Assembly: GCF_023091745.1 (NCBI RefSeq)
Contig: NC_068912.1
Coordinates: forward strand, 56,226,567-56,290,566
DNA: 64,000 nucleotides
DNA from: Budorcas taxicolor
Lineage: Eukaryota > Chordata > Mammalia > Artiodactyla > Bovidae
Reading direction: 5' to 3'
Below are positions 45,670-56,508 of this stretch, one piece after another. Positions within the stretch are counted from its first letter, which is position 1. Each line of letters begins with the position of its first letter. The notes beneath the pieces were generated by a model, which saw only the letters and a list, made by a program, of their open reading frames with translations, was not told where the DNA came from and searched no databases. Position numbers and translations under genes: made by a program.

Positions 45670-45880
45670 ACATGGCACTAGAGGTAAAGAACCTGCCTGC
45701 CAATGTAGAAGAGAAATGCAGGTCCAGTCCCTGGGTTGGGAAGATCTCCTGGAGGAGGAAATGGCAACCTACTCCAGTATTCTTGCCTTGAGAATCCCAC
45801 AGACAGAGAAGCCTGGAGGACTACAGTACAGGGTCTCAAAAGAGATGGGTATGACTGAAGCAACCTAGCACGCACACAAA
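45670..45880 (+). mobile_element. Bov-tA SINE, 5' diverged
   Basis: Variant head catggcactagaggtaaagaacc, B box aggtccagtccc, body to gactgaagcaacctagcac. Older copy with few CpG. Confidence 0.88.
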
Positions 45881-46019
45881 AATCAAAAGAATGGTTTCCC
45901 CTTCTGCTTTTTATTATCACAGAAACCAATTATGCTTCATTCTTTGGATGTTAAAACTTTAGAATCCAGTAAGTTGGAATCACACTGGACAGTTCTGTAC
46001 TTTAAGCTCTCTTTTGTTT

Positions 46020-46145
46020 CTCATTTATTCGTTAAAAAACTATTGTGTCCATCAAGTGCTATGCACTGGACATTTTCTCAATGTTAGAGTTTTGTAATAA
46101 ATACATCCAGTTCTTGCTTTCAGGGACAATTCTGTAAAAAGAAAT
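46020..46145 (-). mobile_element. L2 LINE 3' fragment
   Basis: Antisense L2 order: ctcatttattcgttaaaaaa, caagtgctatgcactggaca, aataaatacatccagttctt, gctttcagggaca, taatacagtac. Confidence 0.5.
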
Positions 46146-47160
46146 TTAAATAATACAGTACAAGGATGGAAATGTAAATAAAGGCATTTCAAAATATTAT
46201 TAGAGTCTAAATGAAGGAGGTGTTAATTGTGTAAGGTCTCTACTTTGAATCTCTTTGGAATAAATTAAACCTTAAATAAGAAAAGGAAAGTATTCAGACT
46301 GGGATAAGATACCATAGAAAGCATCAGAGACCTTATATTCAAGTCATTCTTGAAGGAAAGCATGATTTTGCCAGGAAAAAAAGTATGTAAGATGGAAATG
46401 AGATTAAGAAAAGAAAAGAAAAGGGGAAAAAACAAAAAAAAAAACCACCTCCTGGCAGAAGAAAAGAATATGAGCAAAGGAATGATAGCACCAAGGACCA
46501 GGAGCAGTCCTTTCTCCAAAGGACCTACTCCCCACTGGGTGAGTAGTGACCACGTGCTTCAGGGCAAGAGGAGATAGGCCCAGAAAGAGAATGGGATCAA
46601 ATCACAATGATCTTAATATTCCAGGTAGGACACAGATTGATCAGATGAGACTTTAAAAAGATGCCACTGGCCACAACATGTAGTGGTGGCCCTCGGCCAA
46701 GGTGTATTTACACAGGATGTGAGTCACATCGAAAGCATTTATTGTTCATTGCAGTTAAACAGATGCAGTTTTGAGTGACAAGCTATTTTTATACACATTA
46801 GAATTAACTAGATATGACTGTCATTTGTTCACTTTTTTCTCCTTCATTCACTTGATAACACACACTGAGATCTTCCAGGTGCCTCTCCAAGCTCCTACTC
46901 TCCACCCCATTCTGTGCCCTGGAAGGCTGAACTTTGTGAACGCTAGACTATGTTTATGCTTTCTGGCTTTCAACTGGATTAGGACCATGGGCATGAGCAG
47001 GATATGAGAGGGCAAGATGAGAGTGAAGTCAGGATATGTTTTTCCCTCCCATCCTTCTCTGCTAGGCTGGTCCCAGTGCAAATTGGTGGTATTCCTCCAA
47101 AGAAGGCCACGGCCTCTGTCAGGTGGTGCCTTCGCATGGTTATCTAAGTCATTGTTTCAG
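46146..47160. other. Unassigned DNA with a purine-rich stretch
   Basis: 46370-46450 is an A/G-rich run giving a spurious basic open frame. No repeat family or gene recognised in the rest. Confidence 0.5.
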
Positions 47161-47166
47161 TAATTG

Positions 47167-47826
47167 TAAGATCACGGCATCCAGTCCCATCACTTCATAG
47201 CAAACAAAAGGAGAAAAAGTAGAAATGTGACAGACTTTATTTTCTTGGGCTCCCAAATCACTGCGGATGGTGACTGCAGGCATGAAATTAAAAGATGCTT
47301 GCTCCTTGAAAGGAGAGATATGAGAAACCTAGACAGCATTTTAAAAAGCAGAGAAATCACTTTGTCTACAAAGGTTCGTATAGTGAAAGCTATGGTTTTT
47401 TTTCCAGTAGTCATGTACAGATGTGAGAGTTGGACCATAGAGAAGGCTGAGTGCTGAAGAATTGATGCTTTTAAATAGTGGTGCTGGAGAAGACTCATGA
47501 GGGTCCCTTGGACTGCAAGGAGATCCGACCAGTCCATCCTAAAGGAAATCAGTCCTGAATATTCATTGGAAGGACTGATGCTGAAGCTGAAACTCCAATA
47601 ATTTGTCCATCTGATGCAAAGAGATGACTCATTGGAAAAGACTCTGATACTGGAAAAGATTGAAGGCAAAAGAAGAAGGGAGTGGCAGAGGATGAAATGG
47701 TTGGATGGCATCACTGACTCAATGGACATGAGTTTGAGCAAACTCAGGGAGAACGTGAAGGACAGAGGAGCCTGTAATCCATGGGGATACAAAGAGTCAG
47801 ACGTGAGTTAGCATCTGAATAGCAAT
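47167..47826 (+). mobile_element. BovB LINE, 3' fragment, old
   Basis: Starts in the KIMASGPITSW-coding block (aagatcacggcatccag) and runs to a degraded 3' end (agagtcagacgtgagttagc). It keeps TDFIFLGS and CESWTIEKAEC remnants. More diverged than the other copies (frequent stops, lost CpG). Confidence 0.9.
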
Positions 47827-47914
47827 TACCTACTCAGCCAACTGGTGGTAAGTGTCCCCACCTCTTACCAATCTGAAATCCCATGTGACCTTTTGCTCCT
47901 TTTCTTAAACTTGA

Positions 47915-48076
47915 CTCGCCTGCCAATATAGGTTCAATCCCTGGGTTAGGAAGATCCCCTGGAGAAAGGCATAACAACTCACTCCAGTATTCTTGCCTGG
48001 AGAATCCCATGGACAGAGGAGACTGGTGGGTTATAGTCCATAGGATCACATAGAGTTGGACACGACTGAATGTTTA
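47915..48076 (+). mobile_element. 5'-truncated Bov-tA SINE
   Basis: Begins at ctcgcctgccaatataggtt, just before the B box ggttcaatccc, so the A box is lost. Ends gttggacacgactgaatg. Confidence 0.88.
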
Positions 48077-48275
48077 AATAACCCCTTGATTTAAATCTTC
48101 TTAACTTCCCCAGTTTAACTATGCTTTCTATTTCTGCAAGGATGCTGACTGATCTACATACATTTCTCTCATGCTTACAATAAAACAGGAATTCATCTCA
48201 GCCCTGAGGAAGAGTAGTGAAGATGGCAGAATCCCTCATGTCTTGAAGTTTAAAGTGGAGGAAAGAGTCAATGAC

Positions 48276-48476
48276 AAATAAATAAATATACTATTAATAT
48301 AATGCTTAGAGATTTGTGTGCTGAAAAGAAAAGTAAAAAGAGAAATAAATAAATATGCTATTAAGATAATGCTTAGAGATTTGTGTGCTGAAAAGAAAAG
48401 TAAAAAGAGAAATAAATAAATATGCTATTAAGATAATGCTTAGAGATTTGTGTGCTGAAAAGAAAAGTAAAAAGAG
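48276..48476. repeat. 67-bp minisatellite, three units
   Basis: Three head-to-tail units at 48276-48342, 48343-48409 and 48410-48476. Each begins aaataaataaatat, contains gcttagagatttgtgtgctg, and ends taaaaagag. Units 2 and 3 are identical; unit 1 differs at two positions (tatact versus tatgct, and taatat versus taagat). Lies in otherwise unassigned DNA. Confidence 0.97.
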
Positions 48477-48830
48477 GAAGCAGTTATGAACTACAAGGGC
48501 TGGCTTTAGGGGCCGGCTTGGGCTTCAGCTTTGGATAGAGACCCAAGTCAAGTTGATGTTGCTTTTTCCACTAAACCTAAGCTTACCCATGTTCTTGATA
48601 TGCTTTCTTGAATGGGAGTGGAAAATAAAGAGAAAGGGACAGACACAAGATGTATTTGGAATGTAGAATAAATACATTGAGTGACATTGTTCAGTTGAGT
48701 GAAGGTTGGTTTCTAGTTGGGATTGTTTAATGGTGGCACCAGAAACCCATGTGGGGAGCAAACAGAAAAGTTGATTTGGTGGGCAAGATGCTAGGTTTAG
48801 TTTGGGATATAAGTGCCTGTTTGACATTCC

Positions 48831-51800
48831 GTATTTCATCAGGCACTCTGTCAATCAGATCTAGTCCCTTAAATCTATTTCTCACTTCCACTGAATAGCC
48901 ATAAGGGATTTGATTTAGGTCATACCTGAATGATCTAGTGGTTTTCCCTACTTTCTTCAATTTAAATCTGAATTCGGTAATAAGGAGTTCATGATCTGAG
49001 CCACAGTCAGCTCCTGGTCTTGTTTTTGCTGACTGTATAGAGTTTCTCCATCTTTGGCTGCAAAGAATATAATCAATTTTATTTTGGTGTTGGCCATCTA
49101 GTGATGTCCATGTGTAGAGTCTTCTCTTGTGTTGTTGGAAGAGGGTGTTTGTTATGACCAGTGCGTTCTCTTAGCAAAACTCTATTAGCCTTGGCCCCTC
49201 TTCATTCTGTACTCCAAGGACAAATTTGCCTGTTACTCCAGGTGTTTCTTGATTTCCTACTTTTGCATTCCAGTCGCCTATAATGAAAAAGACATCTTTT
49301 GGGGGTCTTAATTCTAGAAAGTCTTGTAGGTCTTCATAGAACCGTTCAACTTCAGCTTCTTCAGCATTACTGGATCAGGGGATATACTTGGATACTGTGA
49401 TATAGAATGGTTTGCCTTGGAGATGAACAGAGATCATTCTGTCATTTTTGAGATTGCATCCAAGTACTGCATTTCAGACTCTTTTGTTGACCATGATTGC
49501 TACTCCATTTCTTCTAGGGGATTCTTGCTCACAGTAGAAGATATAATGGTCATCTGAGTTAAATTCACTCATTCAAGTCCATTTTAGTTAGCTGATTCCT
49601 AAAATGTCAATGTTCACTCTTGCCATCTCCTATTTGACCACTTCCAATTTGCCTTGATTCATGGACCTAACATTCCAGGTTCCCGTGCAATATTGCTCTT
49701 TAAGTATTAGACCTTGCTGCTATCACCAGTCCCATCCACAACTGGGTGTTGTTTTTGGTTTGGATCCATCCTTTCACTTTTTCTTGAGTTATTTCTTCAC
49801 TGATGTCCTATAGCATATTGGGCCTCTACTGACCTGGGAAGTTCCTTTTTCAGTATCCTATCTTTTTGCCTTTTCATACTGTTCATGTGGTTTTCAAGGC
49901 AAGAATACTGAAGTGGTTTGCCATTCCCTTCTCCAGTGGACCACATTTTGTCAGAACTGTCCACCATGACCCGTCCATCTTACATGGCCCTACACAGCAT
50001 GGCTTAGTTTCATTGAGTTAGACAAGTCTGTGGTCCATGTGATCAGATTGCCTAGTTTTCTGTGACATTCTGTGAACCTAGAAGTTCGTGACATTGTACA
50101 AGACACAGGGACCAAGACCACCCCCAAGAAAAACAAATGCAAAAAAGCAAAATGGCTGTCTGAGGAGGCCTTACACATAGCTGTGAAAAGAAGAAAAGTG
50201 AAAAGCAAAGGAGAAAAGGAAAGATATACCCATTTGAATGCAGAGTTCCAAAGAATAGCAATGAGAGATAAGAAAGTCTTCTTCAGTGATCAGTGCCAAG
50301 AAATAAGAGGAAAATAATAGAATGGGAAAGACTAGAGATCTTTTCAAGAAAACTAGAGATAACAAAGGAACATTTCATGCAAAGATGGGCTCAATAAAGA
50401 ATAGAAATTATATGGACCTAACAGAAGCAGAAGATATTAAGAAGAGGTGGCAAGAATACACAGGAAGAACTGTACAAAAAAGATCACAACTCAGATAATC
50501 ACGACGGTGTGATCACTCACCTACAGCCAGACATCCTGGACTGTGAAGTCCAAGTGGGCCTTAGGAAGCATCACTACGAACAAAGCTAGTGGAGGTGATG
50601 GAATTCCACTGGAGCTGTTTCAAATCCTAAAAGATGATGCTGTGAAAGTGCTACACTCAATATGCCAGCAAATTTGGAAAACTCAGCAGTGGCCACAGGA
50701 CTGGAAAAGGTCAGTTTTCATTCCAATCCCAAAGAAAGGCAATGTCAAAGAATGCTCAAACTACCACACAGTTGCACTCATCTCACACGCTCGTAAAGCA
50801 ATGCTCAAAATTCTCCAAGCCAGGCTTCAGCAATACATGAACCATGAACTTCCAGATGTTCAAGCTGGTTTTAGAAAAGGCAGAGGAACCAGAGATCAAA
50901 TTGCCAACATCCACTGGATCATCAAAAAAGTAAGAGAGTTCCAGAAAATAAACATCTATTTCTGTTTTATTGACTACACCAAAGCCTTTGACTGTGTGGA
51001 TCACAATAAACTGTGGAAAATTCTGAAAGAGATGGGAATACCAGACCACCTGACCTGCCTCTTGAGAAACTAGTATGCAGGTCAGGAAGCAACAGTTAGA
51101 ACTGGACACAGAGCAACGGACTGGTTCCAAACAGGAAAAGGAGTATGTCAAGGCTATATATTGTCACCCTGCTTATTTAACTTATATGCAGAGTACATCA
51201 GGAGAAACGCTGAGCAGGAAGAAGCACAAGCTGTAATCAAGATTGCCAGGAGAAATATCAATAATCTCAGATATGCAGATGACACCACCCTCAGTGGCAG
51301 AAAGCGGAGAAGAACTAAAGAGCCTCTTGATGAAAGTGAAACAGGAGAGTGAAAAAGCTGACTTAAAGCTCAATATTCAGAAAACTAAGGTCATGGCATC
51401 TGGTCCCATCACTTCATGGCAAATAGATGGGGAAACAGTGACAGACTATTTTGGGGGGGCTCCAAAATCACTGCAGATGGTAATTGCAGCCATGAAATTA
51501 AAATATACTTCCTCCTTGGAAGGAAAGTTATGACCAACCTAAACAGCATATTAAAACGTAAAGACATTACTTTCCCAGCAAATGTCCATCTAGTCAAGGC
51601 TATTGTTTTTCCAGTAATCATGTATGGATGTGAGAGTTGGACTATAAAGAAAGCTGAGGACCACAGAATTGATGCTTTTGAACTGTGATGTTGGAGAAGA
51701 CTCTTGAGAGTCCCTTGGACTGCAAGGAGATCCAACCACATCCTAAAGGAGATCAGTCCTGAGTGTTCATAGGAAGGACTGATGCTGAAGCTGAAACTCC

Positions 51801-52046
51801 AGTACTTTGGCCACCTGATGCAAAGGGCTAACTCATTGGAAAAGACCCTGATGCTGGGAGGGAGTGGGGGCAGGAGGAGAAGGGGACAACAGAGGATGAG
51901 ATGGCTGGATGGCATCACTGACTCAATGGACAGGAGTTTGGATAAACTCTGGGAGTTGGTGATGGACAGGGAGGCCTGGTGTGTTGCGGCCCATAGAGTC
52001 ACAAAGAGTCGGACACGACTGAGTGACTGAAATGTGAACTTTCAAC
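48831..52046 (+). mobile_element. Nearly full-length BovB with inverted 5' segment and perfect TSD
   Basis: Flanked by tttgacattcc at 48820-48830 and 52047-52057 (11 bp perfect). Between them, 48831 to about 50072 is BovB on the reverse strand, from the start of the linker back through the APE endonuclease into the 5' region. From about 50085 to 52046 is plus-strand BovB from the linker to the 3' end. The two parts meet at nearly the same consensus point (the coding block around RVPDEL-EVRDIVQ), so together they make about 3.2 kb, close to a whole element, with its 5' 1.24 kb flipped. This is the expected product of twin priming. Confidence 0.93.
50543..52030 (+). pseudogene. BovB reverse transcriptase remnant of the inverted copy
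   Basis: 50543-51073 holds the fingers and motif A region, with YTKAFDCVDH where the family has YAKAFDCVDH, and stops in the LLRN-YAG block by a TAG. 51161-51352 has SPCLFNLYAEY and LRYADDTTL, then a frameshift after motif C (SGRKRR in place of MAESEE). 51416-51688 and 51782-52030 continue the C-terminal part in other frames. Dead, but all RT catalytic motifs are visible. Confidence 0.85.
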
Positions 52047-52057
52047 TTTGACATTCC

Positions 52058-52534
52058 AATGAATATATCCATTTATTAGTCTGAATTATAGACATGGAAC
52101 TAAAGGGAGAAACTTCGACCACAGGTATGAGTACTTAGTCATCTTCAGTGATGAAGGTAGTATAGAAGGAAAAAGTACTGTACAGAAAGAATGCTCAAAT
52201 GAGAAATGGGCTGATATCACATTAACGTTAAGTATGTGAAGAATGAACCAGTAGAAGAGTGAGAAACAATGATTTGAAGTGTAGAAGGAGAAAAACAATA
52301 GGAAAGAGCCTCAGAATAAATAAATAAGTAAAGAGACACAGAATAAATTTCAAGGATGTTGAAGTTGTCTAGAGGTCAGGTAAGATAACACTTGAACAGT
52401 TAATTAAATCATTGGGAAAGTTCTGGTTGCACTAACCAGAGCAATTTCAACAGAAAGATGGGAAGAGAAGCTGGGTCATTTACCCTAAGTGAGTAAGAAT
52501 CTGAAAGAAAAATTAATCTCAAGACTTATAACTT
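52058..52534. other. Unassigned DNA
   Basis: About 480 bases with no recognised element. Confidence 0.5.
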
Positions 52535-52745
52535 TGGAGACCAAGACCTGGGTTTGAGTTCCTATCCTCTCTCTCCTCTCAGTACATGGTTTACACAAAT
52601 CACTTAATCCCTTAGGGTTTAAATTTCTTTCTCAGGTGAAAAACAAATAAAAACTTTTCCCCCAGCCACCCAATGTGTTATATTTTTCTGAGAGTCAAAT
52701 GAATTAGTTTGGTAAATATACATTCTTAACATTAATTTTATGTTC
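52535..52745 (+). mobile_element. MIR SINE
   Basis: Sense MIR order: gaccaagacctgggtttgag, tcctatcctctc, cacaaatcacttaatccctt, aaatttctttctcaggtgaa, gagagtcaaatgaattag, gtaaatatacattctta. Confidence 0.7.
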
Positions 52746-53450
52746 TACAAGGTGAGGTATTGCTGAACTAGTAATAGAGATGCGCTAATGCATCAATGCA
52801 ACGAATGGTTTCCAGTAAATCTCCATAATACTAGTCAATGTTTTAAATTAGTTGGCCATTTAAAATACCTATGGTGAATCTTTGGGAAAGCAGCAAATCT
52901 TTTTTAATGTGAACAGTCATGCTACAATATTTTTCTTCTTCTTTCCTGCTCTTTTCATTCCCCCTTCCTTCCTCCCTCTCTCTGTTTCTTTCTGTTTTCT
53001 TCATTTCACCTGTATGTTTTCTTTAGGAAAAGCAGAACACAAACTAAATGAAGACCTATTGCCTCTTAGAAAAGAGATTTTAATAAATAGTGAAAGGGTG
53101 GGACAAAGAACATGCAGACTGAGATGGGCTTGGAAAAGAGAAAATACTTACGATTAAAAATAGAAATAAACTGTTCTTCAAATTGTCACACTTACCAAGA
53201 CCACAACTGCACAAAGGGGCAGCAACCTTTTGAAATTAGGGACTGTTATTTGGCTAAGAAATACTCATCAGGAGGGGACCTTGAACATCAAGGGAAAAGT
53301 ATAAAGACAAAGGAAAAAAATCTGAAAAAGAAAGTCAAAGAGTAGAAACAGAAAAAGGAAACAGATAGAGGGATAGTAAAGAAAAAACAGAGAATAAGAT
53401 GGGAAGAGGCCTTTAACTTAAGTGATCAGCTTGGATGGGAAGCATGACCC
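52746..53450. other. Unassigned DNA
   Basis: A polypyrimidine run at 52925-53010 and A-rich sequence at 53280-53400. No gene recognised. Confidence 0.5.
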
Positions 53451-53805
53451 AGCCATCCCCCAGCTTTTTGGCCTTGAACAAATTACATAACCATTTGAGC
53501 TTCTTTGCGTGTGTTCTCAGTCGCTCAGTCCTATCTGACTCCTTGCCACCCTTTGGACTGTAGCCTGCCAGGCTCCTCTGTCAATGGGAATTCTCTAGGC
53601 AAGAATACTAAAGTGGGTTGTTATGCCCTCCTCCAGGGCATCTTCCTGACCCAGGGATCGAAGAAGGGTCTCTTGCACTGCAGGTGGATTCCTTACTCTC
53701 TGAGCCACCAGGGAAGCCCCTGAGCTTCTTTCCGTGTCTATTAATGTTGACAGTCACAAACACTTCATAAAGTGATTGTGAGCATTAAATGAGAAAGTAA
53801 GTGCC
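53451..53805 (+). mobile_element. MIR SINE split by a Bov-tA
   Basis: Left part: ttttggccttgaacaaatta, cataaccatttgagcttctt. Right part: gtctattaatgttgacagtc, cataaagtgattgtgagcat, taaatgag. Rejoined across the SINE, the two follow MIR order (ccttgggcaagtcactta, ctctgagcctc, gttgtgaggattaaatgag). Confidence 0.7.
53513..53720 (-). mobile_element. Bov-tA SINE nested in MIR
   Basis: The plus strand starts gttctcagtcgctcagtcct, shows gggatcgaagaagggtctct (B-box complement), and ends gagccaccagggaagcccc. A 17-base duplication flanks it: tgagcttctttgcgtgt at 53496-53512 and tgagcttctttccgtgt at 53721-53737 (one mismatch). Confidence 0.95.
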
Positions 53806-54100
53806 AAGGGGATGTCTGGTACACCAGAAGTATTCACCAACGAGTACGTTACAATATTTTTTTAAAATTAAAGGCCTCTGTTTCGGTTGGAGACCCAGTC
53901 CGACTCCACACTCTGAACAGACCAGAAGAAGAGAAAACAATTCTGCAACAGTGTGCCTTACACTATGGCTCTCAGGGTATTTGCCCAGCCACGAGGGTGG
54001 ACTCATTCAAATATTCCTGTGTCCCTTATCTTTTAGTCATTTCCTCTACCTTTACTAGAAATTAACAACTCTTTCCACTGCATCTGGTTTAGAGATTCTG

Positions 54101-54560
54101 AATACTGTATGTACTAAAAGCTACAGTCGACTATAAACTGCTAAAAATTACCACATTATTTATTCAGAGTCGTCAACTTCCCTGCCTCTGATGACCCCAT
54201 ATTATCACACTCTGGAATTAGAAACCCTGCATTTGCAATTTGACTGTGTTGGATTTGGGTTTTCACAACATGTAGTTTGCACAGTAATAATACTTATAGA
54301 TTTTTCATTTTTCTACAGAAATTAATTGCCTAAACCACAGTGATTTATAGTCACACTGAACATGATTATTAATTTTCCTGATGATTATACCTGTGGGCGG
54401 CAACAAATCTACTCGTGATAGACCTGGCTTTGAATTGCTGCTAAAACTAAAATGTCCATAAGGTAATAACAACTAATTTTACCTTAATCAACTTACACTT
54501 AAAAGAATTTAATATAGGGCACTTGTGCCTTGTGGGGAAACTTGTTTGAAATATAAGGTG
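54101..54560. promoter_or_regulatory. Candidate conserved non-coding element
   Basis: Repeat-free, with many homeodomain-type and other developmental words: aaattaattgcctaa, gattattaattttcc, gatgattatacctgtggg, taataacaactaatttt. A few CpG are kept (gtcgact, gtgggcggcaac, actcgtgat). No open frame of note. Inferred from texture only; conservation not measured. Confidence 0.42.
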
Positions 54561-54801
54561 CTGAGTTATTTATAAGAATAATTATATATTTGTTACTCTA
54601 GTTTATACTGGGAAATCAGAATCTGAAATTAGTCTGAGATACATTAAAAAAATATAATGAACAGTGGAGTTGCACACACTAAAGAACTTTTGCACTAAGA
54701 TAAATATATAACCTGTTATAGCTGCTCTGGTTATGGAAAAGAAGATTATTAAATCTCACTACACCATGCAGCCTTTTTTTTTTCTTCCCTTGTCCTGCTA
54801 G

Positions 54802-54835
54802 TTCCTTAAACGGCTATCTTCATTAACAAAAAAAG
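54802..54835 (+). other. Candidate 34-nt small exon, unproven
   Basis: A near-ideal set of splice signals brackets 34 bases. A tract of about 25 pyrimidine-dominated bases (54773-54798) ends tcctgctag, and the donor is AAAAG followed by gtaagg at 54836. A possible branch site CTCAC (A at 54758) lies 43 bases upstream of the AG. The acceptor-proximal ctgc fits the UGC signal described for neuronal microexons, though 34 is not a multiple of three. One frame is open (FLKRLSSLTKK). It adjoins a candidate conserved block. No gene identified. Confidence 0.3.
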
Positions 54836-55429
54836 GTAAGGCATTTGATACCTAACAGTCTTGTCCTTGCTTCTTCATTACTCACTCTAAAATTGTCTTT
54901 AAAAGGATTTCTCTTGTATTCCAGTGAGTATAGGTCCCTGTCAATGGCTCATGATGAAGCAAAAAAGTGGTAGACTGGGAAAACTGAACCCAGATCAGAC
55001 AGTCTTGTGTCTTACAAACACTCCTTGTTCATATTATGGTGCTAGGGCGGTTCATTCATTTCTGTAGATTAGTTTCCCTCTATTACAAATGACAAAAAAG
55101 AGAAGGGTCTGATTATTGGTTGATATGCATACCTTATATAATTCTGTATGTTCATATCCCAGAAATATTTAAGGCTTTTTCCCTGATTGGTGGCATTATG
55201 CAGTTATGCAAATAATGTTATATCTAGGCATATTATGCCGTTATGTAAATTATCTATTTCATTTGTATTTCCCACAGAGTAATGGGGTAGGGAAGAAATG
55301 CTCTTGTGCATTTCCTCTGGTTTTTAATGAGTTGTTCAGATATAATTCAACTGGTGATCAGTCTCGGGATTTCTGGGGCTGGGTGTAAGTTAGCTTTTCT
55401 GTCCCATCACCACGACCTGTTCCTAAATT
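54836..55429. other. Unassigned repeat-poor DNA
   Basis: No repeat recognised. May belong to the same conserved neighbourhood as 54.1-54.8 kb. No gene evidence beyond the candidate small exon. Confidence 0.4.
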
Positions 55430-55535
55430 TCCTATTCAATTCAGCAAATATTTATTGAGCGTTTATTGTGTACCAGCTGTTTGTGCAGGTGGGAATGATC
55501 CAAAGAAGCTCCAATCTTGCTCAGCTAGGCTCTGG
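55430..55535 (-). mobile_element. L2 LINE 3' fragment
   Basis: Antisense L2: attcagcaaatatttattga, gcgtttattgtgtaccagct, ggtgggaatgatccaaag. Good match over the first 45 bases. Confidence 0.65.
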
Positions 55536-56190
55536 CAGGGATGTTATTTACCTTGTGGTGTTCCCTCTCTGACTACTTGGACACGTGATGAAGGTCAGTT
55601 TAACTCCATCCATTTCAGAGCTTCTTAAGTCATATTAGAAAATATTTTTAAAGTTCAAGGAAAAAAATAAATAAAAAGGGAATAATTTAGAAGAGCTAAC
55701 TGCATGTCATGCAATGAAATATACAGAGTAAGCTAAATAATTTAAATACAGATATGGCTACAGACAGCAGGCTACAATTAAGGTACAATTCTTAACTGTA
55801 AAGTGGAAGCTGAGTTAAATCTACTGTCATTTGCCTGATACATCACTTCTGATCTCTTGCAATATCAGACATGCTAGTCTACAAATCACAGAATTTAGAT
55901 CAGATCAATTGTTTCCTTTTATCAAGACTGATATGATAATTGTAGAGAATTCTCAACCTCTCTATCAGCATCCATTCAACATGTATTGATTTAGTTAACA
56001 AATACTTATTAAGCATCTCTCGCCTTGAGGTGCCAACCCTCATTGGTGGAGGAGAAATTGATCTGAAAATGCGGGCACTGTTAGAATCGAGGAAAAAGAG
56101 GTGCTTGGACTAGAAAGTGTCCTGTCAGGGAAGTCAGGAAAAGTCCAGACTTTCACATCCTGAGTTTTTTTCAATCACATTTAACTGAAA
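55536..56190. other. Unassigned DNA, small L2-like piece
   Basis: 55970-56030 (cattcaacatgtattgattt, aacaaatacttattaagcat) may be another diverged L2 end. The rest is unassigned. Confidence 0.45.
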
Positions 56191-56205
56191 TCATATGTTT
56201 TGATT

Positions 56206-56404
56206 GGGCTTCCCTTGTGGCTCAGCTGGTAAAGAATCCGCCTGCAATGCGGGAGACCTGGAGTCGATCCCTGGTTTGGGAAGTATCCTGAAGAAGGGAA
56301 AGGCTACACACTCCAGTATTCTGGCCTAGAGAATTCCATGGACTGCATCATCCCTGGGGTCGAAGAGAGTCGGATACGACTGAGCGACTTTCACTTTCAC
56401 TTTT
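56206..56404 (+). mobile_element. Bov-tA SINE with perfect TSD
   Basis: Head gcttcccttgtggctcagctgg, B box gagtcgatccc, CpG kept in places (atccgcctg, atgcggg, gagtcggatacgac), tail (tttcac)n. Target duplication tcatatgttttgatt, 15 bp perfect, at 56191-56205 and 56405-56419. Confidence 0.97.
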
Positions 56405-56508
56405 TCATATGTTTTGATTAGCTATCAAAATTATCTGTGCAAAAACTGCCTTATTTCTCAGGATGGACAATCTATAAAATAATCCAATTTCTTCCCTCTG
56501 TGATAGTT

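Noticed and set aside
48276..48476. Spaced repeats considered as a CRISPR array
   Set aside because: The units abut head to tail with no unique spacers, and the host is a mammal: a minisatellite.
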